64,000 bases of DNA from Streptomyces sp. TLI_105 (GCF_900105415.1 NZ_FNSM01000001.1:4981001-5045000), one strand, 5' to 3'; numbered from the stretch's first letter, positions 50,677-59,287 are shown. Notes: generated from the sequence alone by a model not told the origin. A program made the numbers and translations.

Positions 50677-52199
50677 AGCGCACGACCCTCTCCCTGATCG
50701 CGGGCGCCACGGCCCTCGCCGCCGTCACCGGCTTCGCGGCCCTCACCGCCCCGGACGGCACCGCCGCCCCCGAGGCGAAGGCCACCACCCGCCTGCCGGT
50801 GGAGCGCGTCGGCCTCGTCTGCCCGGCCCCCAGCACCTCCGAGGTGGCCGAGACGCTCTACACCTCGTACACCCCGACGAGCACCGGCGCGGCGAAGGGC
50901 ACCCCGGGCAAGACCGAGCAGCCCACCGCCCTGCTGCGGACCGCCCCGCGCGCGACGCCCGCGGACGGCACCGGCAAGACCGGCAAGAAGCCCAAGGCCT
51001 CCAAGGCCCCGGCCACCGTCACCGCCCCCGGCAAGCCCGTCACCGCCGAGGCGGACGGCGGCTCCGTGCCCGCCCTCACCGGCTCCGCGACCGGCACCCT
51101 CGCCCCCGGCTGGACCGTCCAGCAGACCACCGTCGTCCCGGCGGGCGGCGCGCGCGGCCTCCTCGGCCTCGGCTGCGGCGCCCCCGACACCGACTTCTGG
51201 TTCCCGGCCGCCTCCACCGCCAAGGACCGCCAGGACTACGTCCACCTCACCAATCCGGACGACACGGCCGCCGTCGCCGACATCGAGCTGTACGGACCGG
51301 AGGGCCTCCTCAAGTCGCAGTTCACCGAGGGCATCCCGGTCCCCGCCCACTCCACCGTCCCGGTGCTCCTCTCCACCCTCACGAGCGAGACCGGCCGGCG
51401 GGACGTCACCGTCCACGTCACCACCCGCAGCGGACGCGTCGGCGCCGCCGTCGCCGCGGCCGACGACAAGCTCGGCAGCGACTGGATCGCCCCGGCCGCC
51501 GACCCGGCGGCCACCGCCGTGCTCCCCGGCATCCCGGCCGACGCCACCTCGGTGCGGCTCGTGGCCTTCGCCCCCGGCGACGACGACGCCGACCTCAAGG
51601 TCCAGCTGGTCACCGCGACCGGCACGATCGTCCCGGCGGGCGGCGGCTCGCTCCACGTGAAGTCCGGGATGACGGCCTCCGCCGACCTGCCGGACCTCAC
51701 CCGGGGCGCGGTGGGCTCCCTGCTGCTCACCCCGAGCGACCCGAAGAAGCCGGTCCCGGTCGTGGCGGCCCTCCAGGTCGTGCGCGGCAAGGGCGAGAAC
51801 ACCGAGATCGCGTTCATCCCGGCGACCGCGGCCGTCTCCGCCCGTGCGACGGTCGCCGACAACCGCGCCAAGGCCTCGACGCTCTCCCTGACCGCCCCCG
51901 GCGCGGACGCCCGGGTCAAGGTCACCGCCTCGGCCGGTTCCGAGGGGGGCACGCCGGTGTCGAGGACCGTCACCGTCAAGGGGGGCACGACGACGGTCCT
52001 GACCGACCTCGTCCCCGGGGGCCTCAAGGGCTCCTACGCGCTGACCGTGGAACCCGTCTCCGGCGGAAAGGTCCACGCGGCACGGACGCTCGCCCTCCCG
52101 GAGGACGGCATCCCGATGTTCACCGTCCAGACCTTCGTCGACGACCGAGGCACGGTAGAACTCCCGACGGCCCACCAGGACCTGGGCGTACTGGACTGA
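50673..52199 (+). CDS. DUF5719 family exported protein
   Basis: A 508-residue protein with a signal peptide (about 1-30: LSLIAGATALAAVTGFAALTA). The body is beta-rich with blocks like GCGAPDTDFWFPAAST, DYVHLTNPDDTAAVADIELYG and STVPVLLSTLTSETG, which mark DUF5719. The GTG at 50673 overlaps the giant glycosyltransferase stop by 4 bp, a pairing conserved in Streptomyces, so the two may form one complex at the membrane surface. Function is unknown; a role in the export or processing of the glycan is a guess from the pairing. Confidence 0.88.
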   Translation: MKRTTLSLIAGATALAAVTGFAALTAPDGTAAPEAKATTRLPVERVGLVCPAPSTSEVAETLYTSYTPTSTGAAKGTPGKTEQPTALLRTAPRATPADGTGKTGKKPKASKAPATVTAPGKPVTAEADGGSVPALTGSATGTLAPGWTVQQTTVVPAGGARGLLGLGCGAPDTDFWFPAASTAKDRQDYVHLTNPDDTAAVADIELYGPEGLLKSQFTEGIPVPAHSTVPVLLSTLTSETGRRDVTVHVTTRSGRVGAAVAAADDKLGSDWIAPAADPAATAVLPGIPADATSVRLVAFAPGDDDADLKVQLVTATGTIVPAGGGSLHVKSGMTASADLPDLTRGAVGSLLLTPSDPKKPVPVVAALQVVRGKGENTEIAFIPATAAVSARATVADNRAKASTLSLTAPGADARVKVTASAGSEGGTPVSRTVTVKGGTTTVLTDLVPGGLKGSYALTVEPVSGGKVHAARTLALPEDGIPMFTVQTFVDDRGTVELPTAHQDLGVLD

Positions 52200-52227
52200 G
52201 CTCCTGTGCGGGGCCCCGCCCGTCCCC

Positions 52228-52410
52228 GCCGTGTGGGCAATCGTCCCGCAGGGGGGTGCCCACCCACCCTCGCCCACCCGTTGTGGGCAATCGTTCCGCG
52301 GGGCGAGGGGGGCCCTGTTCGAGCGAAGCCGAGAGCTTGGGGGAGGGTGGGCACACGGGACGGCGCGCTCAGCCGCGCCTGGGCTCCGGTGCCTGAACCC
52401 GCACCCGGCG
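52228..52410. repeat. Composite intergenic repeat: type 2 copy followed by type 1 with nested element
   Basis: A type 2 copy (52231-52265) is followed by GTTGTGGGCAATCGTTCCGC (from 52280). The right half of the latter is replaced by GAGGGGGGCCC, the conserved TCGAGCGAAGCCGAGAGC element with TTGGGGGAGG, and then GTGGGCACAC and GGGACGGCGC. The trailing part CCTGAACCCGCACCC matches the flank at 55550. It lies between convergent genes. Confidence 0.85.
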
Positions 52411-52465
52411 GACGGCGCGCAGTCGTGGGACGCACCGGTACGGGCCCGGGGCCCACCCGACGGGC

Positions 52466-52921
52466 TCAGTCCTGCCCGTACCGAGGATCAACGGACTCGG
52501 GTGAGAGCCCGAGCAGCTCGGCCACCTGCTCCACCACGACCTCGTGCACCAGCACCGCCCGCTCGTCCCGACTCTTCGAGCGGATCTCGACCGGCCGCCG
52601 ATAGACGACCACCCGCGCGGGCTCGTTCTTCTCGGCGGGCAGCGCACCGCCCAGCGGCACCGTCTCGCCGGACACCGGCGGCGGCACCTCCATCACCATG
52701 AAGTCGACGTCCGCCAGCTGCGGCCAGCGCCGCTCCAGGCGCTCCACCGAGTCGAGGACGAGGTCGCGGAAGGTGTCGGCCCGGCTCGCGGAGAGCGGCA
52801 CCTGCGGCGGCGCGACGGGTCCCCGCATCCCGCGGCCGTGCCGGTCGCGGCGGCGGACCCGAGGCTCCGCCGGGGGCTCCACGGGACGGTGCGAGGGGCT
52901 CGGCGGTACAGGACTGTCCAT
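52466..52921 (-). CDS. Metallopeptidase-family (zincin-like) protein with altered motif
   Basis: A 151-residue soluble protein, ATG 52921. The N-terminal 40 residues are proline- and arginine-rich. The core begins FRDLVLDSVERLERRWPQLADVDF and reaches AVLVHEVVVEQVAELLGLSPE. In typical family members this place holds a HExGH-type zinc motif; here HEVVVEQ keeps His and Glu but lacks the second His. So it may bind metal differently or not be a peptidase. It diverges from DUF3499 in an arrangement common in actinobacteria. Confidence 0.8.
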   Translation of the reverse strand: MDSPVPPSPSHRPVEPPAEPRVRRRDRHGRGMRGPVAPPQVPLSASRADTFRDLVLDSVERLERRWPQLADVDFMVMEVPPPVSGETVPLGGALPAEKNEPARVVVYRRPVEIRSKSRDERAVLVHEVVVEQVAELLGLSPESVDPRYGQD

Positions 52922-53203
52922 CACTGACGCAGCGTAACTCCCATCCGCCCCACCGCACCGTGGCGCCTCCTCGCCGACTTCCCCGGCGTGCCCGCGCCCC
53001 CGCCGCACTCCCGCCGCGCCCCCTGTCGAAACCTGAACATTCCGGCCGAGCCCACGCCCGATTCGAGGGCTCGTCGCGATCGGCCATCTGGCCCTGGTTG
53101 ACCGGATTTGTATCCCAAGGTGTCTGAATACCCCCCTGCCCTCCCCTCCTTGGGTCCCCTCCCTCGCAGGTCAGAGCCTCCATCACTCGAAGGGGGGTGT
53201 CGG

Positions 53204-53233
53204 AGGTCACACCGCGACACGGTGGAGTGACCT
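53204..53233. promoter_or_regulatory. AGGTCA inverted repeat operator candidate
   Basis: AGGTCA (53204-53209) and TGACCT (53228-53233) are 18 bp apart with inner CACC/GGTG pairing; a third AGGTCA is at 53168. It lies 50 bp upstream of DUF3499. Confidence 0.45.
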
Positions 53234-53268
53234 GAGGGAGAGTCGTCGCGGCCCGCTCAAGAGTGCGG

Positions 53269-53274
53269 TACCGT
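53269..53274 (+). promoter_or_regulatory. -10 box for leaderless DUF3499 transcript
   Basis: TACCGT ends 8 bp before GTG 53283, which has no ribosome-binding site; leaderless spacing. Confidence 0.45.
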
Positions 53275-53282
53275 CCAACGTC

Positions 53283-53666
53283 GTGAGCCCTGTACGTCGC
53301 TGTTCGCGCACCGCGTGCGGCCGCCCTGCCGTCGCGACACTGACGTACGTCTATGCCGACTCGACTGCGGTCCTCGGCCCGCTCGCCACCTACGCCGAGC
53401 CCCACTGCTACGACCTGTGCGCCGAGCACAGCGAGCGCCTCACCGCCCCGCGCGGCTGGGAGGTGGTGCGGCTCTCCGACGGGTCCGCGCCCACCCGCCC
53501 CAGCGGCGACGACCTCGAAGCGCTGGCCAACGCGGTCCGGGAGGCGGCCCGCCCCCAGGAGCGCGCGGCCGAGGCCGGCGGCAAGGTCGGCGGAGGCCGC
53601 GGCGGCGACCCCATGGAGGTCGGGCGCCGCGGACACCTCAGGGTGCTCCGTTCCCCCGACAACTGA
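53283..53666 (+). CDS. DUF3499 family zinc-ribbon-like protein
   Basis: A 127-residue actinobacterial protein. Cysteines and histidines in RRCSRTACGRPA and EPHCYDLCAEHSERL give the pattern C-x4-C ... H-C-x3-C-x2-H, a likely zinc ribbon. The family is always near the mannose genes in actinobacteria. Residues after 90 are Gly-rich and probably disordered. The start is GTG 53283. Function is unknown; the next gene is manB, 104 bp downstream. Confidence 0.88.
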   Translation: MSPVRRCSRTACGRPAVATLTYVYADSTAVLGPLATYAEPHCYDLCAEHSERLTAPRGWEVVRLSDGSAPTRPSGDDLEALANAVREAARPQERAAEAGGKVGGGRGGDPMEVGRRGHLRVLRSPDN

Positions 53667-53770
53667 CGGCATCCGGCCACCGTCCGCGCCCCCCGACCTC
53701 GCTCCGGGTAGTTTTGGCGTTCCGTACACGCGCCGCACACGCGTGTCAGAGCACTCAGGAGGGTGGATCC

Positions 53771-55138
53771 GTGACTGCCGATCTGTCGCAGATCGTGAAG
53801 GCGTACGACATCCGCGGAGTCGTACCCGACCAGTGGGACGAGAAGCTCGCCGAGCTCTTCGGCGCCGCCTTCGTACGGGTGACGGACGCGGACGCGATCG
53901 TCATCGGCCACGACATGCGGCCCTCGTCCCCCGGCCTCGCGGCCGCCTTCGCGCGCGGCGCGGCCCGCCTCGGCGCCGACGTCACCCTCATCGGGCTCTG
54001 CTCCACGGACCAGCTGTACTTCGCCTCCGGCAGCCTCGGCCTGCCCGGCGCCATGTTCACGGCCTCCCACAACCCGGCCCAGTACAACGGCATCAAGATG
54101 TGCCGCGCCGGCGCCGCACCCGTCGGCCAGGACACCGGCCTCGCCGACATCCGCGCCCTCGCCGAGGAGTGGTCGGAGAAGGGCGCCCCCGAGGCGGCGG
54201 CGAAGCAGGGCGCCATCACCGAGCGCGACACCCTCGCGGACTACGCCGCGCACCTCAAGAACCTGGTGGACCTCACCGCGATCCGCCCCCTCAAGGTGGT
54301 CGTCGACGCGGGCAACGGCATGGGCGGCCACACGGTTCCGACGGTCTTCGAGGGCCTCCCGCTGACGACGGTCCCGATGTACTTCGAGCTGGACGGCACC
54401 TTCCCGAACCACGAGGCCAACCCGCTCGACCCGAAGAACATCGTCGACCTCCAGGCCCGCGTCCAGGCCGAGGGCGCCGACCTCGGCCTCGCCTTCGACG
54501 GCGACGCCGACCGCTGCTTCGTCGTCGACGAGCGCGGCGAGCCGGTCTCCCCGTCCGCGATCACGGCCCTCGTCGCCGCGCGCGAGCTCGCCAAGAACCC
54601 CGGCGGGACGATCATCCACAACCTGATCACCTCCTGGTCGGTGCCGGAGGTCGTCCGCGAGCAGGGCGGCGAGCCGGTCCGCACCCGCGTCGGCCACTCC
54701 TTCATCAAGGAGGAGATGGCGAAGACCGGAGCGATCTTCGGCGGCGAGCACTCGGCGCACTACTACTTCAGGGACTTCTGGAACGCGGACACCGGCATGC
54801 TGGCCGCACTCCACGTCCTGGCGGCCCTGGGCGGCCAGGAGGGCACCCTGTCGGACCTGGTCTCGGCCTACGACCGGTACGCCTCCTCGGGCGAGATCAA
54901 CTCGACGGTCGCGGACCAGGCGGCGAGCACGGCCAAGGTGAGGGCGACGTACGAGGACGCCGAGGGCGTCACCTTCGACGAGCTCGACGGCCTGACCGTG
55001 ACGGCGGCGGACTGGTGGTTCAACCTCCGCGCCTCCAACACGGAGCCGCTGCTCCGCCTCAACGTCGAGGCCCGCGACGGGGCCACCATGGCCAAGATCC
55101 GCGACGAGGTCCTCGCCCTGGTCCGGGCGACGGACTGA
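53771..55138 (+). CDS. manB: Phosphomannomutase
   Basis: A 455-residue alpha-D-phosphohexomutase that interconverts mannose 6-phosphate and mannose 1-phosphate. The catalytic serine is in AMFTASHNPAQYNGIK, the magnesium loop is LAFDGDADRCFVVDE, the sugar-binding loop GGEHSAHYYF, and the phosphate-binding loop RASNTEPLLRLN. The start is GTG 53771 behind AGGAGGGTGG. With manA (57073) and the guanylyltransferase (40134) it forms the GDP-mannose route. A strong terminator follows. Confidence 0.95.
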   Translation: MTADLSQIVKAYDIRGVVPDQWDEKLAELFGAAFVRVTDADAIVIGHDMRPSSPGLAAAFARGAARLGADVTLIGLCSTDQLYFASGSLGLPGAMFTASHNPAQYNGIKMCRAGAAPVGQDTGLADIRALAEEWSEKGAPEAAAKQGAITERDTLADYAAHLKNLVDLTAIRPLKVVVDAGNGMGGHTVPTVFEGLPLTTVPMYFELDGTFPNHEANPLDPKNIVDLQARVQAEGADLGLAFDGDADRCFVVDERGEPVSPSAITALVAARELAKNPGGTIIHNLITSWSVPEVVREQGGEPVRTRVGHSFIKEEMAKTGAIFGGEHSAHYYFRDFWNADTGMLAALHVLAALGGQEGTLSDLVSAYDRYASSGEINSTVADQAASTAKVRATYEDAEGVTFDELDGLTVTAADWWFNLRASNTEPLLRLNVEARDGATMAKIRDEVLALVRATD

Positions 55139-55148
55139 CCCCGCCGCC

Positions 55149-55185
55149 CCGCCGGGGAACGGGGGCGTGCCCCGTTCCCCGGCGG
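55149..55185 (+). terminator. Terminator after manB
   Basis: CCGCCGGGGAACGGGG and its complement form a 16-bp perfect stem with a 5-base loop. Confidence 0.8.
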
Positions 55186-55191
55186 TAGGCT
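55186..55191 (+). promoter_or_regulatory. -10 box for the Trm112-like gene
   Basis: TAGGCT directly follows the manB terminator stem and lies 36 bp before ATG 55228, so a new transcript probably begins here. Confidence 0.45.
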
Positions 55192-55227
55192 GACCTGGCC
55201 CGATCCGTCTGTTCGAAGGGACACCCC

Positions 55228-55410
55228 ATGCCGCTCGAAGCCGGCCTCCTGGAGATCCTGGCCTGCCCGGCCTGCCACGCTCCGCTCAACGACCGCACGG
55301 CGGACGAGACCCCCGAGCTGATCTGCACGGGCCCCGACTGCGGCCTCGCCTACCCGGTCCGCGACGACATCCCGGTCCTCCTCGTCGACGAGGCCCGCAA
55401 GCCGGCGTAA
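55228..55410 (+). CDS. Trm112-family small zinc protein
   Basis: A 60-residue protein with two cysteine pairs: [10 protein letters not shown] and [13 protein letters not shown], a zinc knuckle as in Trm112/YcaR proteins. In eukaryotes and some bacteria such proteins activate methyltransferases; in actinobacteria the partner is unknown. GAAGGGA lies before ATG 55228. It sits between manB and the SIS isomerase gene, an arrangement seen across the order. Confidence 0.93.
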   Translation: MPLEAGLLEILACPACHAPLNDRTADETPELICTGPDCGLAYPVRDDIPVLLVDEARKPA

Positions 55411-55713
55411 CGCCTCCGTTGTGGGCATTCGTTCCGCTGGAGCGGCGCCCGCCCTCACCGGACGCGCCCCGTTGTGGGCCTTCGTTCCGCAGGGGCGGAA
55501 CGGGTGGGCACAACGGACGGCGCCCCTCGCCGGGTCCAGGCTCCCGTGCCTGAACCCGCACCCCGACGGGCAGACGGGCACCGGGGCCTCCCCGCCGAGT
55601 ACGGGTCCCGAGCGGTACGGGCCCGCGCGCCCTCCGGGGAGGCCGGGCGCACCACCAGGCCCCGCACCCGCAGCGCCCTCTCACCCACCCCGTCCACCCG
55701 GGAGGCACCGCAC
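55411..55713. repeat. Intergenic stretch made largely of palindromic repeats
   Basis: A degenerate copy (GTTGTGGGCATTCGTTCCGC from 55418) is followed by a perfect type 1 element at 55469-55516: outer arms CCGTTGTG/CACAACGG, inner arms CGTTCCGC/GCGGAACG, AGGG loop, symmetric 6/6 internal loop. The flank GGACGGCGCCCCTCGCC ... CCTGAACCCGCACCCCG (55514-55565) matches the flanks at 41460 and 52366. The rest up to the SIS start has GGAGG but no ORF. Confidence 0.85.
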
Positions 55714-56862
55714 ATGCTCGACGAGACTCTCCTCGACGCTCCGGACGACCTCGCCCTGGCCGACCGCCGCGGCCTCCTCCGCGGCGCCGCCGAAGCCGGC
55801 GCACGGGTACGGACCGCCGCCCGGCACGCCACCGAGGCCGGCATCGCGGACCTCCGCCCCGAGGGCCGCCCCCGCACCGTCCTCGTCGCGGGCCCCGGCA
55901 CCGCCGCCGCAGGCGTCGCGGACCTGATCGGCGCGCTCGCCGGAGCCGCCGCCCCCGTCGTACGACTCCAGCCGACCGGCGTCGCCCCCGCCGCGGGCGC
56001 CCTGCGCTGGGCCCTGCCGGGCTGGGCGGGTTCGGTGGACCTGCTGCTGCTCCCGACCACGGACGGCGGCGAACCGGGCCTCGCCCTCCTCGCCGAGCAG
56101 GCGTACCGCCGCGGGATCACGGTCGTCGCCGTCGCCCCGAAGGACTCCCCGCTCGCCGAGGCGGTCAACGGCTCGCGCGGCCTGTTCGTCCCGATGGCCA
56201 TCACCCCGAACGAGTCGCCCGACGAGTACGCCGAGAGCATCGCGGCCAGCCCGGGCGCCCTCTGGGCCCTGTTCACCCCGCTGCTCGTGCTCCTGGACCG
56301 CGTGGGTCTCATCGAGGCGCCCTCGGAGGCCCTGGAGAAGGTCGCCGACCGTCTGGACCGCACGGCGGAACGCTGCGGCCCGGCCATCGCCACGTACAGC
56401 AACCCGGCGAAGACGCTCGCCGCGGAGCTCGCGGACTCGCTCCCGCTGATCTGGACCGAGGGCAACGCCGCGGGCCCGGCCGGCCGCCGTTTCGCCGCGA
56501 TCCTCGCCGAACTCGCGGGTCTGCCCGCCCTCGCCGCGGAGCTCCCGGAGGCCCTGCCGGCGCATGGAGTGCTCCTCGCGGGCGACTACGCGGCGGGCGC
56601 GGACCCGGACGACTTCTTCCGCGACCGAGTGGAGGAGCCGCAGGCGCTCCGCGCGCGCGTGGTCCTGCTCCGCGACCGCCCGGCGGGCGGCCTGACCGCC
56701 GGCCCGGCAGCCCGCGAGCTGGCCCTCGGCCACGGGACCGCCATCAGCGAGCTGGAACCGGAGGAGGGCGGCGACCTGGAGACCCTCGCCGAGCTGCTCG
56801 CGGTGACGGACTTCGCGGCGGTGTACCTCGCCCTGGCCACCTCGGGCCGCACCCCGCACTAG
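55714..56862 (+). CDS. SIS-domain phosphosugar isomerase-like protein (bifunctional PGI/PMI type)
   Basis: A 382-residue protein with tandem SIS-like halves. The first half has RTVLVAGPGTAAAGVADLIG and VDLLLLPTTDGGEPGLALLAEQA; the second half carries TEGNAAGPAGRRFAAILAEL and the C-terminal PGI/PMI region. The usual SIS serine/threonine phosphate-binding sites are partly changed (GPGTAAA, TTDGGEPG), so activity is uncertain. The GGAGG site precedes ATG 55714. It lies between the Trm112-like gene and manA, pointing to hexose-phosphate metabolism. Confidence 0.82.
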   Translation: MLDETLLDAPDDLALADRRGLLRGAAEAGARVRTAARHATEAGIADLRPEGRPRTVLVAGPGTAAAGVADLIGALAGAAAPVVRLQPTGVAPAAGALRWALPGWAGSVDLLLLPTTDGGEPGLALLAEQAYRRGITVVAVAPKDSPLAEAVNGSRGLFVPMAITPNESPDEYAESIAASPGALWALFTPLLVLLDRVGLIEAPSEALEKVADRLDRTAERCGPAIATYSNPAKTLAAELADSLPLIWTEGNAAGPAGRRFAAILAELAGLPALAAELPEALPAHGVLLAGDYAAGADPDDFFRDRVEEPQALRARVVLLRDRPAGGLTAGPAARELALGHGTAISELEPEEGGDLETLAELLAVTDFAAVYLALATSGRTPH

Positions 56863-57072
56863 CCCCCCCGCCCGGCGCCCGTCCGACACCCACCGGCGCC
56901 AACCCGAGCCGACCCGGGCGCCGGTGCACCGGCAGAACCACCGGTACACCGCGAGGACCCCACTCCGTCACCCGCGTGCCCACCGCCCCGACACCCGCCC
57001 GTCACCCGCCCCCTGTCACCTGTCACCCGACACCCGAAGACCCGTCACCACTCCGAGGAGCTGGCAGGCACC

Positions 57073-58224
57073 ATGGACCGCCTCGTCAACACCGTCCGTC
57101 CCTACGCCTGGGGATCCACGACGGCCATCCCGGAACTGCTCGGAACCGCCCCCACCGGCGAGCCCCAGGCCGAGATGTGGATGGGTGCCCACCCCGGCGC
57201 CCCCTCCCGCACCGGGCGGGGCGCGCTGAACGACCTCATCGCCGCCGACCCCGTACGCGAACTGGGGGAGCGGACCGTCGAGAAGTTCGGCCCCCGGCTC
57301 CCGTTCCTCCTGAAGCTGCTCGCCGCGGGCGCCCCGCTCTCCCTCCAGGTCCACCCCGACCTCGCCCAGGCCAAGGCCGGGTACGCCGCCGAGGAGGCCG
57401 CCGGCATCCCGGTCGACGCCCCGCACCGCACGTACAAGGACGCCAACCACAAGCCCGAGCTGATCTGCGCCCTCACCCCCTTCGACGGCCTGTGCGGCTT
57501 CCGTGACCCCGTCGAGGCCGCCGACCTCATCGCCGCGCTCGGCGTCGACTCCCTCAAGCCGTACGTGGACCTCCTCCACGCCCACCCCGAAGAGGCCGCG
57601 CTCCGCGAGGTCCTGACGGCCCTGCTCACCGCCGACCGCGAGGAGATGGCGCACACCGTCGCCGAGGCCCATGCCGCCGCCGACCGCCTCGGCGGCGACC
57701 ACGCCCCGTACGCGACCCTGGCCCACCACTTCCCGAGCGACCCCGGCGTGATCGCCGCCATGCTCCTCAACCGCGTCCGGCTCCAGCCCGGCGAGGCCCT
57801 CTACCTCGGCGCGGGCGTCCCGCACGCCTACATCGAAGGCCTCGGCGTCGAGATCATGGCCAACTCCGACAACGTGCTGCGCTGCGGCCTCACGCCCAAG
57901 CACGTCGACGTCCCCGAACTCCTCCGCGTCGTCCGCTTCGAGCCGACCGAGCTGGCCGTCCTGCGCCCCGAGGCCTCCCCCTCCGGCGAGGAGGTCTACG
58001 AGACCCCGATCGACGAGTTCCGCCTCTCCCGGTACGTCCGCGCGGAAGGCGCCGCGCCGACCGACGTCACCGCACCCACCCCGCAGATCCTGCTCGCCGT
58101 CGCGGGCCGCACGCAGGCGGGGGAGGTCAGCCTCGCCCCGGGCGAGTCCGTCTTCGTCCCGGCGGGCGAGGCCACCGAGCTGACCGGAGCGGGCACCGTC
58201 TTCCGGGCGACCGTCGTGGCCTGA
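57073..58224 (+). CDS. manA: Mannose-6-phosphate isomerase, class I
   Basis: A 383-residue zinc enzyme that interconverts fructose 6-phosphate and mannose 6-phosphate. The N-terminal block RPYAWGSTTAIPELLG, the zinc ligands in LSLQVHPDLAQAK and NHKPELICAL, and the GVPHAYIEGLGVEIMANSDN block are all present. GAGGAG lies before ATG 57073. It makes mannose 6-phosphate for ManB. The 210-bp upstream gap shows no strong structure. Confidence 0.95.
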   Translation: MDRLVNTVRPYAWGSTTAIPELLGTAPTGEPQAEMWMGAHPGAPSRTGRGALNDLIAADPVRELGERTVEKFGPRLPFLLKLLAAGAPLSLQVHPDLAQAKAGYAAEEAAGIPVDAPHRTYKDANHKPELICALTPFDGLCGFRDPVEAADLIAALGVDSLKPYVDLLHAHPEEAALREVLTALLTADREEMAHTVAEAHAAADRLGGDHAPYATLAHHFPSDPGVIAAMLLNRVRLQPGEALYLGAGVPHAYIEGLGVEIMANSDNVLRCGLTPKHVDVPELLRVVRFEPTELAVLRPEASPSGEEVYETPIDEFRLSRYVRAEGAAPTDVTAPTPQILLAVAGRTQAGEVSLAPGESVFVPAGEATELTGAGTVFRATVVA

Positions 58225-58290
58225 TGCGACAATGACCGGCCGAACCGCGGCGACCGAGCCGGAGCATCGACGAAGGGACCACGTACACCC

Positions 58291-59256
58291 ATGAGCGCGT
58301 CAGGCGGAACCAAGGCGATCGTGGCGGCACTCGCCGCCAACCTCGCGATCGCCGTAGCCAAGTTCGTGGCGTTCCTCTTCAGCGGTTCGTCGTCGATGCT
58401 CGCCGAGAGCGTTCACTCGCTCGCCGACTCCGGCAACCAGGGCCTGCTGCTCCTCGGCGGCAAGAAGGCCCAGCGCGAGGCCACCCCGCAGCACCCCTTC
58501 GGCTACGGCCGCGAGCGGTACATCTACGCCTTCCTCGTCTCCATCGTGCTCTTCTCCGTCGGCGGCATGTTCGCCATCTACGAGGGCTACGAGAAGATCA
58601 AGCACCCGCACCCCATCGAGGCCTGGTACTGGCCGGTCGGCGTCCTGGTCTTCGCGATCATCGCCGAGAGCTTCTCCTTCCGGACCGCCATCAAGGAGTC
58701 CAACGAGATCCGCGGCGGCCTGTCCTGGAAGGACTTCATCCGCCGCGCCAAGGCGCCCGAGCTGCCCGTCGTCCTCCTGGAGGACTTCGGCGCCCTCGTC
58801 GGCCTCGTCCTCGCCCTCGGCGGAGTCGGCCTCGCCCTCGCGACCGACGACGGCGTCTGGGACGGCATCGGAACCCTCTGCATCGGCGTCCTGCTCATCG
58901 TGATCGCGATCGTGCTCGCCGCCGAGACCAAGTCGCTGCTCCTCGGCGAGTCCGCCGGCGCCGACGAGGTCAAGAAGATCGAGGCGGCCGTCGTCGACGG
59001 CGAGACCGTCACCCGCCTCATCCACATGCGCACCCTCCACCTCGGTCCCGAGGAACTCCTCGTCGCCGCCAAGATCGCCGTCCAGCACGACGACACGGCC
59101 ACCGAGGTCGCGAACGCCATCAACGCCGCCGAGGAGCGCATCCGCGCCGCCGTCCCGATCGCCCGGGTCATCTACCTGGAGCCCGACATCTACAGCGAGA
59201 CGGCCGCCGCGGCGGGCGACGACCCGGCCAAGACCCCCGGCGGCACCGCCCACTGA
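58291..59256 (+). CDS. Cation diffusion facilitator family transporter
   Basis: A 321-residue exporter with about six transmembrane helices (roughly 7-28, 78-96, 116-135, 162-182, 192-212) and a C-terminal cytoplasmic domain. The first metal site is in MLAESVHSLADSGNQGLL, where the usual HxxxD of the second helix is seen as HSLAD. The C-terminal MRTLHLGPEELLVAAKIAV is typical of the ferredoxin-like domain. It probably exports zinc, cobalt or iron with proton exchange. AAGGGA precedes ATG 58291. Confidence 0.9.
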   Translation: MSASGGTKAIVAALAANLAIAVAKFVAFLFSGSSSMLAESVHSLADSGNQGLLLLGGKKAQREATPQHPFGYGRERYIYAFLVSIVLFSVGGMFAIYEGYEKIKHPHPIEAWYWPVGVLVFAIIAESFSFRTAIKESNEIRGGLSWKDFIRRAKAPELPVVLLEDFGALVGLVLALGGVGLALATDDGVWDGIGTLCIGVLLIVIAIVLAAETKSLLLGESAGADEVKKIEAAVVDGETVTRLIHMRTLHLGPEELLVAAKIAVQHDDTATEVANAINAAEERIRAAVPIARVIYLEPDIYSETAAAAGDDPAKTPGGTAH

Positions 59257-59287
59257 CCCCCACGGGCGAGCACGCCCCACCCGCCTC

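Larger units (their letters stand above)
52922..53282. other. Divergent regulatory region between metallopeptidase-like and DUF3499 genes
   Basis: A 361-bp stretch with three AGGTCA/TGACCT half-sites (53168, 53204, 53228), a TTGACC at 53098 without matching -10, and TACCGT at 53269-53274. I see no extra ORF with coding bias. Confidence 0.55.
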
